Source: Paenibacillus sp. HW567 (GTDB taxonomy: Bacteria > Bacillota > Bacilli > Paenibacillales > Paenibacillaceae). From it: a stretch of DNA of 64,000 bases. The stretch is from the NCBI RefSeq assembly GCF_000374185.1, contig NZ_KB910518.1, positions 6,647,286 to 6,711,285 on the forward strand, read 5' to 3'. Shown piece after piece: positions 27,921-35,703 of this stretch. The notes below the pieces were generated by a model. That model did not search any database. It was not told the origin of the DNA and saw only the letters and a list, made by a program, of their open reading frames with translations. The position numbers and the translations under genes are program-made. Every line of letters starts with the position of its first letter. Position 1 is the first letter of the stretch.

Positions 27921-29642
27921 ATGTACATAATGGGTATTAATTCTGTTTATCATGAGTCGTCTGCCTGCCTGATGAAAGATGGTGTGGTTATTGCCGCAGT
28001 AGAGGAAGAACGCTTCAACCGCAAAAAGCATGGCAAGGAATTAAGATTGGATAATCCTCACGAATTACCCCTGCAATCTATCTCCTATTGTCTAAAAGAA
28101 GCGGGGATTACGCTGCAGAATGTTGATCACATCGGTTATTCCATTAATCCAGCCCGGCGCTTGGATACTTATAAAATCAAGGATTATGTGGATATAGATA
28201 ACTGGGGTAGCGAAGGAGGAGAGACGGAATTCTACCTCAATACGCTAAAAGTAGAAGAGTTGATTAAAGAGATGGGCTTCTGCGGAGAATTTCATTTTAT
28301 TGATCATCATATTTGTCATGGGGCTTCTGCATTTTTTGCTTCTCCGTATGAGGAGGCTGCAGTAGTAGTTATTGATGGGATCGGAGAAACTGCTACTACC
28401 TTGGTGGGGTATGGGAAACGTTCTGACCATCAGATTGTCCGTTTGGATGAGAATTTGTATCCGGCTTCATTGGGCTTCCTGTGGGAGAAACTGTGCATGT
28501 TCCTGGGATTCTCCGAATATGATGCATGCAAAGTGATGGGCTTATCTTCTTATGTTGCGGTAGACCCGCTTGTTCTCAGTCAGCTTCGGAGCTGTGTTGC
28601 TATTGGGAAGCATGGGAAGTTTACCACAGATCCTGAGATTCTCCGGTATAGACAAGATGATTTCACAGGCCTGGAGAAGCTGTTTGGCATTCCCCGGAGA
28701 CAAGCGGAAGAGCCGGTTACTGATATTCATACAAAGATTGCCGCCGCCTTACAGGCTGTAACGGAGGAGATTCTGGTCAGCATGGTCAACCATGCCTATG
28801 ATTTGACAGGAAGCACGAACCTGTGCATGGCTGGCGGGGTTGCGCTCAATTGTGTTGCCAACGGCATAGCATTTCATCAATCCGGGTTCCAGAATCTCTA
28901 TATTCAGCCCGCTGCAAATGACGCAGGCACAGCTATGGGAGCGGCTTATACGCTATGGAATATCCATCTGGCGAACTATCAACCGCCACAAGTCACTACG
29001 GCCTATCTGGGGCCGCAATTCACAGATGAAGCGATTGAAGCAACTTTAGTAGAGTATGGCCTGACATTTGAGAAAATAACTAATATTGAAGAACGGGTTG
29101 CCCAGCTGCTGGCAGACCAAAATATTGTCGGGTGGTTCCAGGGCAGAATGGAGTTCGGTCCAAGAGCTCTTGGGAATAGAAGTCTGCTTGCTGATCCAAG
29201 AGTACTCGGGAATAAGGAAAGAATGAATAGAGCTGTGAAAAAAAGAGAGGACTTCCGCCCGTTTGCTCCAAGTGTATTAGATGAGGACGCTGAGCAATTC
29301 TTTATAATTCCCAAGAAGTCGGACGTGTCCGACTATATGCTAATCACGTATAAGGTCAAAAGTAATGTGATGGATAAGATCCCGGCTGTGGTGCATGTGG
29401 ACGGGACAAGCCGGATTCAGACTGTGAAGAAGTCAACCAATCCGAGATATTATTCCTTGATTGAACATTTCAAAGGAATTACTGGAGTGCCGATGCTGTT
29501 GAACACTTCGTTTAATGACAACGAGCCTATCGTATGTAATCCGGAGGGAGCTATCCGCACGTTCTTGAATGCTAATATTGACTACTTGGCGATAGGAGAT
29601 TATTTGATCAAGAATATCTCCCTCCATCAAGGGGGGGCTTAA
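27921..29642 (+). CDS. O-carbamoyltransferase, NodU/CmcH/TobZ family
   Basis: The 573-residue enzyme uses carbamoyl phosphate and ATP to place a carbamoyl group on a hydroxyl of a natural product. The N-terminal Kae1-like part starts GINSVYHESSAC and has DHHICHGASAFFASP from Asp128, with metal-binding histidines. The C-terminal part has FQGRMEFGPRALGNRS and FRPFAPS. Length and motifs are full. AGAGGGG before ATG 27921 is the ribosome site, and the next gene overlaps by one base. The acceptor hydroxyl is unknown; the phenol of a 4-hydroxybenzoyl starter or an introduced hydroxyl are options. Confidence 0.9.
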   Translation: MYIMGINSVYHESSACLMKDGVVIAAVEEERFNRKKHGKELRLDNPHELPLQSISYCLKEAGITLQNVDHIGYSINPARRLDTYKIKDYVDIDNWGSEGGETEFYLNTLKVEELIKEMGFCGEFHFIDHHICHGASAFFASPYEEAAVVVIDGIGETATTLVGYGKRSDHQIVRLDENLYPASLGFLWEKLCMFLGFSEYDACKVMGLSSYVAVDPLVLSQLRSCVAIGKHGKFTTDPEILRYRQDDFTGLEKLFGIPRRQAEEPVTDIHTKIAAALQAVTEEILVSMVNHAYDLTGSTNLCMAGGVALNCVANGIAFHQSGFQNLYIQPAANDAGTAMGAAYTLWNIHLANYQPPQVTTAYLGPQFTDEAIEATLVEYGLTFEKITNIEERVAQLLADQNIVGWFQGRMEFGPRALGNRSLLADPRVLGNKERMNRAVKKREDFRPFAPSVLDEDAEQFFIIPKKSDVSDYMLITYKVKSNVMDKIPAVVHVDGTSRIQTVKKSTNPRYYSLIEHFKGITGVPMLLNTSFNDNEPIVCNPEGAIRTFLNANIDYLAIGDYLIKNISLHQGGA

Positions 29643-30610
29643 TGAGTCAGTATAGCCTGAAAGTCGCCAGAAAATATCATTTTATCACCGGATGCAAAGA
29701 GCATCAGTCGCTAACCTATCTGGAGAGCAACGGGTACGACATGAGACCTTTTTTCTACAATGATTTCCATAATGTGTATTCCCTTATAGATGAATGTCTG
29801 CGGAAGGGAGACTTCCTGCAACACTTTGAGGAAGAAGACTTCTGGAATAAGGCGAGAAGTTTGTACGGAATCCGAATCTGTACAGGGAATATACAGGAGG
29901 AGAGCTTTAACAGTGTTTACGAACTATACGATAAGCATCAACGCCCGTTTTTTGTATCAGGAGATAGCTTCTTTATCCCCTATTCCCCCAATTACAGAAA
30001 GGAGAGTCTTGGAACAAGGCTCTCCATACTGGGAGTAACAGAGAGTAGTTATACTGTTGGCGATTCCCAGAATTATTTAATTACGGAGATTGAGAGAGGG
30101 ATACTGGATGAAGCAGTACTGAAAGGAGAAGGGGCAAACGGTCATTACTGGGTACCCTACTTCATGGAGAATATGGATTCATTCGATTGCCGCATACCGA
30201 ATATTCAGGAACTGCTGAGAACCCATGCTGAGCATCTGTTGCAGCAGAGAGTAGCGGACCCGGAGAATGATGTTATCCTGGATGTTTTCTTGCAGTCCCG
30301 GAATATCTATGATCCTCAAATCATTCCGAAACTCAACGAATGCTTCATTGCCTGGTATGCTGCCTGGCAAAAAACGAAGATGTTTCTGGGATGGTGTACG
30401 GAACAATGTCCAGATGTAATTATAGAACCTAAGCTGATGGAGCGGCTCGACAAGCTGATCACGGGATGGCAGAGGGTGCAGATTGAATATAACAAAGGAG
30501 CTCAGCAGCATGCGGGCCATTCTGAGAAACTGAAGGATAAGCTGCTAAATATTAGACAGCTAGAGGCAGCATTATTGGCAGAACATTATTCTGTTTTAGG
30601 AGGTTATTGA
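29642..30610 (+). CDS. BtrH-like cluster protein, copy 2
   Basis: This 322-residue protein has no assured function. Its N-terminus HFITGCKEHQSLTYLESNGY resembles the Cys-bearing start of BtrH N-terminal-type domains (Cys18). Its middle PFFVSGDSFFIPYSPNYRKES... matches the pattern in the proteins at 6737 and 35704 in which a strand and a tyrosine/lysine segment precede an H-x-I-L-x-Y-G motif. At the His position it has Thr125, so the dyad looks broken. The C-terminal third is helical. It is coupled to the carbamoyltransferase gene by a one-base overlap. The link to the other two copies is weaker than theirs to each other. Confidence 0.5.
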   Translation: MSQYSLKVARKYHFITGCKEHQSLTYLESNGYDMRPFFYNDFHNVYSLIDECLRKGDFLQHFEEEDFWNKARSLYGIRICTGNIQEESFNSVYELYDKHQRPFFVSGDSFFIPYSPNYRKESLGTRLSILGVTESSYTVGDSQNYLITEIERGILDEAVLKGEGANGHYWVPYFMENMDSFDCRIPNIQELLRTHAEHLLQQRVADPENDVILDVFLQSRNIYDPQIIPKLNECFIAWYAAWQKTKMFLGWCTEQCPDVIIEPKLMERLDKLITGWQRVQIEYNKGAQQHAGHSEKLKDKLLNIRQLEAALLAEHYSVLGGY

Positions 30611-30611
30611 A

Positions 30612-31175
30612 TTGTCTCTTCCTCATTGTGAACCAAAGCACTTGATGGCTAATCAACCGCTCGGAGCGCTGCTGCTATATAGCACAGCCTCCATGACCCA
30701 GGTTTTGTCGATAATTCATCAGCAGAATCTCCGGGCGGACGTGATCTCACATCAAAAAGTAAAGGAGATTCCAGAGGCCTATAAGGAGATGTACAAAGGT
30801 AATACTAATGACTTTTCTTATAGGCAGGCCAATTTAATGATAGATAACTACTCGATGATTACACCGGTTATCTATGCCACTACATTATTTATTAATCACA
30901 ATCTCGATCCAGAAATTAAGAGCAGCCTGGAAAATACGAATATTCCAATTGGAAAAATACTGGAGGAGAGAGAGTGGGAAGTGCATAGGAAAATACTCGA
31001 TGTAAGTGTGATGCCGGCAGGCATGAATGAGAGTTATTCCGTTGTGTTGCAGGACCAGAAAGACAGGGTTGTCCGAAAAATATATCAAATAAGCAGTCAG
31101 CGGCAACCGATATGCATTATTGCTGAACACTTTTCTGTACATTATTTAGAAAATGTAAATAAATCCTGGAGTTGA
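30612..31175 (+). CDS. chorismate pyruvate-lyase (DUF98 type), 4-hydroxybenzoate synthase
   Basis: The 187-residue protein matches the DUF98/UbiC-like lyases that split chorismate into 4-hydroxybenzoate and pyruvate, best known from mycobacterial Rv2949c. Recognised features are STASMTQVL near residue 20, NTNIPIGKIL in the middle, and RKIYQISSQRQPICIIAEHF near the end with the candidate catalytic Glu172. Order and spacing agree with Rv2949c as I remember it. The start is TTG 30612 with AGGAGGT at 30598-30604, one base after the previous stop. It would supply an aromatic starter acid for the ligase at 9083. No other chorismate-using gene is in the window. Confidence 0.8.
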   Translation: MSLPHCEPKHLMANQPLGALLLYSTASMTQVLSIIHQQNLRADVISHQKVKEIPEAYKEMYKGNTNDFSYRQANLMIDNYSMITPVIYATTLFINHNLDPEIKSSLENTNIPIGKILEEREWEVHRKILDVSVMPAGMNESYSVVLQDQKDRVVRKIYQISSQRQPICIIAEHFSVHYLENVNKSWS

Positions 31176-31179
31176 ATTT

Positions 31180-32907
31180 ATGGGATCTAATAATAAACGC
31201 GGTATAATGACGGCCTATATCAGCCCGTACAAATTATTACTTGGTTTGTTACTGTTGCTTGTGATAGGTACAACTGGAATTAGTCTGGCTAATCCGTACA
31301 TTCTTTCTCAGTTTATAGATATTTCTCTGGCTTCCGGCGCTTCAAGGAAATTAATTAAAATTGCCCTGTTATTTATCGGGTTATCTTTAGCAGGGCAACT
31401 CATAACAATTCTAAGTACATTTCTAAGCCAACAGTTAGCATGGAAAACAACCAATCAGCTAAGGGAGGACTTGATGGATCATTGCCTAAGCCTTGATCCC
31501 TCCTTCCATAATTCAAAAACCCCGGGTGAAATGATTGAGCGGATTGACGGGGATGTCTCCTTCCTCTCTAATTTTTTCTCGAATATGTTTGTTGTTCTGA
31601 TCAGTAATACATTATTATTGCTGGGGATTTTGGTTGCGCTATATTCTGTGAATCTATGGGTAGGAATTTGCTTTACGTTATTCAGTCTCTTTGTATTTTT
31701 TGTATTCAGGAAGACCAGCGGTATTTCTACGAAAAATTGGATTAAAAGCCGGGAGTCTAGTGCGAATGTGTTCTCCTATATAGAAGAAAAGCTGTATGGG
31801 GTCGAGGCCATCAAAACGAATAATGTCACTAAGTATGTAGTAGGAATACTGGAGAAATTAATGTTGGTCAAGATGAAAAGGGACAGAGCCGCTTTTATGA
31901 TCAGCACATCCATATGGGGAACAACCGTAGTGCTATTCAGTCTGGGAACGGCAATTTCTTTGGGAATGGGGTTGTTCTTTTTCCTAAAAGGAATGATGAG
32001 TGTAGGGACGGTCTTTCTGATCTATAACTATGCCCAAATGATTCGGAATCCTATTGAACAGATGTCGAATCAGTTTCAGGACTTGCAAAGGGCAAGTTCA
32101 TGTATATACAGAATCAAGGAGATTCTCGGTCAACAAAGTGTGGTTACAGATGGAAGTAAGATGCTGAATGGAGAAGAGCAATTTTCGGTTGAATTCGAGG
32201 ATGTTGTCTACGAATATGAACCAGGCAAACCGGTGCTGAAAAGCCTCTCCTTTACGATTCCTTCCGGCCAATCCCTGGCGATTATCGGACGAACCGGCAG
32301 TGGGAAATCAACAATTATAAAGCTTATCTTCCGGTTTATAGAACAGAGTTCTGGAGTGATAAGGATTAACGGAGAAGATGTCCGCTCGTATAATATTGAA
32401 AATCTGCGAAGTAAAATTGCGATCATCACACAGGAAGTCCAGCTCTTTCATGGTACTTTGCGGGACAACATAACCTTCTTTAATGAGTCGGTCAGTGATT
32501 CTGAGATTAAAGAAGCGTTTCAGGAGCTGGGTTTATGGGAGTGGTATTGCTCCTTTCCGAACGGTCTGGACAGTCAGTTGAAGAGTGACGAGATGAGTCT
32601 GTCGGAGGGAGAGGCGCAGCTCATAACAATGGTAAGAATTATGCTCAAGAACCCGCGATTGATGATCATGGACGAAGCCACAGCTAACCTTGATCCATTG
32701 ACGGAGAATTTAATGGTTGCCGCCCTGAACAAATTGGGCAACAACCGCACTGTCATTATCATTGCCCATCGCTTACAGACACTGCGGTTCGTTGACCATA
32801 TCTTGGTCTTGGAAAACGGTGAGATCGTGGAGCAGGGCTTGAGAAGCCAAATGGAGCATAAGCTGCATGCGTCGTATTGGAATTCAGATCTAGTGAAAAA
32901 AGGGTGA
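31180..32907 (+). CDS. ABC exporter half-transporter A
   Basis: The 575-residue protein has an N-terminal membrane domain of about six helices and a C-terminal ATPase. Walker A GRTGSGKST is at 371-377 and onward, Walker B MIMDEA has Asp498 and the catalytic Glu499, and the H-loop His is 530. The signature is degenerate, LSEGE (474-478), instead of LSGGQ. The partner at 32913 shows the opposite pattern, so the two should form a heterodimer with one working ATP site. It probably exports the cluster product and may give self-resistance. TGGAGTTG precedes ATG 31180. Confidence 0.92.
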   Translation: MGSNNKRGIMTAYISPYKLLLGLLLLLVIGTTGISLANPYILSQFIDISLASGASRKLIKIALLFIGLSLAGQLITILSTFLSQQLAWKTTNQLREDLMDHCLSLDPSFHNSKTPGEMIERIDGDVSFLSNFFSNMFVVLISNTLLLLGILVALYSVNLWVGICFTLFSLFVFFVFRKTSGISTKNWIKSRESSANVFSYIEEKLYGVEAIKTNNVTKYVVGILEKLMLVKMKRDRAAFMISTSIWGTTVVLFSLGTAISLGMGLFFFLKGMMSVGTVFLIYNYAQMIRNPIEQMSNQFQDLQRASSCIYRIKEILGQQSVVTDGSKMLNGEEQFSVEFEDVVYEYEPGKPVLKSLSFTIPSGQSLAIIGRTGSGKSTIIKLIFRFIEQSSGVIRINGEDVRSYNIENLRSKIAIITQEVQLFHGTLRDNITFFNESVSDSEIKEAFQELGLWEWYCSFPNGLDSQLKSDEMSLSEGEAQLITMVRIMLKNPRLMIMDEATANLDPLTENLMVAALNKLGNNRTVIIIAHRLQTLRFVDHILVLENGEIVEQGLRSQMEHKLHASYWNSDLVKKG

Positions 32908-32912
32908 TAATT

Positions 32913-34721
32913 ATGAAGCCGTGGAAAGGGTTGCTCCGTCTGGTCACTTACAAACCGGCCCTATACGTGGCGGATGCGGGTTTATCCATTTTGGGATGGT
33001 TATTGTTTTTGATTCCTGCATATGTAAGTCAGAATTTTTTTAACAGGCTTAGTTCAGATACTTCTAATACCAGTATACTATGGGGCTTAATCACATTTTT
33101 TCTGTTTGGACACATCATTAGAATTCTTGTGTTTCTTTTAAATCGTTACGTAGATGTGACCTTTACTCAGCTTGTCGCAGCATTGCTGCGCAAGAATATG
33201 CTTGTGCAATACTTCAAGCGGCCGGCGGGAAATTCATTAAATACATTAAGGGGAGAAGCGATCAACCGGTTCAGAGACGATGTAGAGAATACAAGCATGT
33301 TCTTGGGTTTCACTACATTTCTTGATGTGCTCGGTGCTTTCTTTTTTGCGACAACAGCCTTGATCATTATGTTCACTACGGATGTTGCGTTGACCATTTG
33401 TGTATTCATTCCCCTGGTGATCGTAATCATCATCACACAAATTTCCAGAAAAAAAATTCAAGCCTACCAGACCCTTTCGAGAGGAAAAACAGGAAAAGTT
33501 AATGGATTTATCGGAGAGATTTTCTCTGTTGTCCAGGCTGTTCAGGTTGCTGGAGCCGAAGGCTCTGTTTCCGGGGAATTCAAAAGACTGAATAAACAGA
33601 GAATGGATATTGCTGTAAAGGAGAATCTGTTCGGGACGATTTTAAACTCCACGTACTCCAATATTGTCAATTTGGGAACAGGGGTAATCTTACTGCTGGC
33701 TGCATTGCGAATTGATAAAACAGGTTTTTCAGCAGGTGATTTCGCTATGTTCACATATTATTTAACGTGGGTGACGCAAATGATGCTGCGTTTCGGCAAT
33801 GTAGTCGCAAGCTACCAGCGCGTAGGGGTATCTATCCGCAGGATTAATGAGGGAAATGATGACCCGAAAGATGTTTTTGCACATGCGTCCTTGTTCCAAG
33901 ATCAGCAGGAGGAGAAGCCGCAAGAGTCCAATACGATTAAGCCTTTGGAGGTACTGGAGCTGAGTGCGCTGACGTATTATTACCCTAATTCAACTAATGG
34001 GGTCAGGGATGTCAGCCTCAGGATACAACAAGGATCGCTGACAGTCATCACAGGTAAAGTAGGTTCAGGCAAAACCACACTGTTAAAAACGATCTTGGGC
34101 TCATTAAAAATGGATTCAGGGGATATTTACTGGAACCATCAAAAAGTGGAGTCGCCAGACACATTTTTCATTCCGCCAAGAACCGCTTACGTTTCTCAAA
34201 ATCCAGTTATTTTTAATGAATCTGTCAGGGGCAACATCCTTCTGGGAGAAGTGGATTTAGAGCAGCATTTGCAGGATACGCTCCGTACCGCTCAATTGGA
34301 AGCGGATATGCAGCTATTCGATGAGCAGGATGATTTCTCAGCGGGAGTGAAAGGAGCCAGATTATCCGGAGGGCAGCGGCAAAGAGTGTCTATTGCGCGG
34401 GCTGACATCAGACACTGTGAGATCCTTTTCCTAGACAGCATATCCAGTGCATTGGATCATGAAACGGAAAGTTTACTATGGAGTGATCTGCTGAAGAAAA
34501 AAGGTACCCATACCTTGATCGTAGTCAGCCATCAGAGCTACTTAATGGAGAAGGCCGATCTTGTTGTTGTTATGGAACAAGGCGCTGTTGCAGAAGTGGG
34601 AACATTCGAAGAACTGCAAAATAATAAGGTTATCATGGAAATGCTCTTGCTGGAGTCTGGTTCTGAGGGGCAACAAGCAAAGAAAGAGGATATTCAGGGT
34701 GAGGAGCTGCACGCTAAATGA
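32913..34721 (+). CDS. ABC exporter half-transporter B
   Basis: The 602-residue protein has an N-terminal membrane domain and a C-terminal ATPase. Walker A GKVGSGKTT begins at 381, the signature LSGGQ is intact at 484-488, but Walker B LFLDS has Ser509 in place of the catalytic glutamate; the H-loop His540 is kept. Paired with the protein at 31180 this gives one canonical and one degenerate site. ATG 32913 with AGGGTGAT is preferred over an in-frame ATG at 32877, which lies inside the previous gene. It overlaps the next gene by four bases. Confidence 0.92.
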   Translation: MKPWKGLLRLVTYKPALYVADAGLSILGWLLFLIPAYVSQNFFNRLSSDTSNTSILWGLITFFLFGHIIRILVFLLNRYVDVTFTQLVAALLRKNMLVQYFKRPAGNSLNTLRGEAINRFRDDVENTSMFLGFTTFLDVLGAFFFATTALIIMFTTDVALTICVFIPLVIVIIITQISRKKIQAYQTLSRGKTGKVNGFIGEIFSVVQAVQVAGAEGSVSGEFKRLNKQRMDIAVKENLFGTILNSTYSNIVNLGTGVILLLAALRIDKTGFSAGDFAMFTYYLTWVTQMMLRFGNVVASYQRVGVSIRRINEGNDDPKDVFAHASLFQDQQEEKPQESNTIKPLEVLELSALTYYYPNSTNGVRDVSLRIQQGSLTVITGKVGSGKTTLLKTILGSLKMDSGDIYWNHQKVESPDTFFIPPRTAYVSQNPVIFNESVRGNILLGEVDLEQHLQDTLRTAQLEADMQLFDEQDDFSAGVKGARLSGGQRQRVSIARADIRHCEILFLDSISSALDHETESLLWSDLLKKKGTHTLIVVSHQSYLMEKADLVVVMEQGAVAEVGTFEELQNNKVIMEMLLLESGSEGQQAKKEDIQGEELHAK

Positions 34722-34981
34722 ATACACAATCTTTTGACCAGAAGGTAGACAGCATTATTCAGGAAGTTATGCAAACGAAAGAAACGATCCCGGATGATCA
34801 GAGTCTGGATGAGCTGGGACTGACATCAATGAAATTTATAGAATTAGTCATCAAGTGTGAAGAACGGTTCGAATTCAATTTGGAGGATTCTTATTTGCTT
34901 AAGGAATTCTTTGATACCCCCGCGAAAATTAAAGAAACGCTACAGCAGCAGCATAGCTTGACGGAGATGAAGGAACTATGA
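34718..34981 (+). CDS. stand-alone acyl carrier protein, second copy
   Basis: This 87-residue carrier protein has its phosphopantetheine site in ELGLTSMKF with Ser37; the usual Asp before Ser is Thr36. The rest fits the four-helix fold. It overlaps both the ABC transporter gene before it and the thioesterase gene after it by four bases each. It is not needed for the main chain by simple counting, so it may carry a side-chain acyl unit or an intermediate for one of the BtrH-like proteins, as BtrI does for BtrH in butirosin synthesis. That role is inferred. Confidence 0.82.
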   Translation: MNTQSFDQKVDSIIQEVMQTKETIPDDQSLDELGLTSMKFIELVIKCEERFEFNLEDSYLLKEFFDTPAKIKETLQQQHSLTEMKEL

Positions 34982-35676
34982 GGATCTTGTTCTGTATTCC
35001 ATATGCCGGAGCATCAGCGTCCATCTACCGTCATTGGAACAATAGAATTCCTGACACGGTATGTATCCCTTTAGAATTGAAAGGAAGAGGCTCGCGGTGG
35101 AGTGAGCCCTTCTACACCGTGTTTGAGGAAGCCATCGAAGATCTGCTGTCCACAATAACACCTTATATATCCCCGGCAAACCGCATTGGTTTGTTTGGGC
35201 ATAGTATGGGGGCCTTACTGGCTTATGAATTGGCACTCGCTTTGCAGGCACAAGGGAAGGAGATCGACCAGTTATTCCTCTCAGGCAGATCATGCCCCCA
35301 ATTGGATTCCAATAAGGAGGCAGATCACCTGCTTGAAGATGATTTGTTTGTTAGGAAGATAACTTCTTATGGAGCCGCAGAGTCGGAATATCTTCAAGAC
35401 CCCACGTATCGAGAATTTTTCCTGCCTATTCTGAGAAATGACTTCTTCATCATTTATGACCATAAGATTAAACAGGCACCACCCCGAATAACATGTCCCG
35501 TCCATATTTTATATGGTACCTATGATCAATCGACCCTGGGAGATCTAAAGAATTGGAACAAATACACTACAGCTCTGCCGGAATATACTGAGTTTCAAGG
35601 GGGGCATTTTTTTATAAAAGAGTTCGAGGAAGAGGTACTTCATCTTATTCATAATCAAATGACTGTGGATTATTAA
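34978..35676 (+). CDS. type II thioesterase
   Basis: The 232-residue alpha/beta hydrolase has PYAGASAS near the N-terminus, GHSMG with nucleophile Ser76, YGTYDQ with Asp183 and GGHFF with His210, the complete triad of free thioesterases linked to NRPS and PKS. These normally remove wrong acyl groups from carrier proteins. Because no megasynthase subunit carries its own thioesterase, it could also release the product. It overlaps the carrier protein gene by four bases. Confidence 0.9.
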   Translation: MRILFCIPYAGASASIYRHWNNRIPDTVCIPLELKGRGSRWSEPFYTVFEEAIEDLLSTITPYISPANRIGLFGHSMGALLAYELALALQAQGKEIDQLFLSGRSCPQLDSNKEADHLLEDDLFVRKITSYGAAESEYLQDPTYREFFLPILRNDFFIIYDHKIKQAPPRITCPVHILYGTYDQSTLGDLKNWNKYTTALPEYTEFQGGHFFIKEFEEEVLHLIHNQMTVDY

Positions 35677-35703
35677 CTTGAGGAAATAAGGGGATTTCAC
35701 ATA

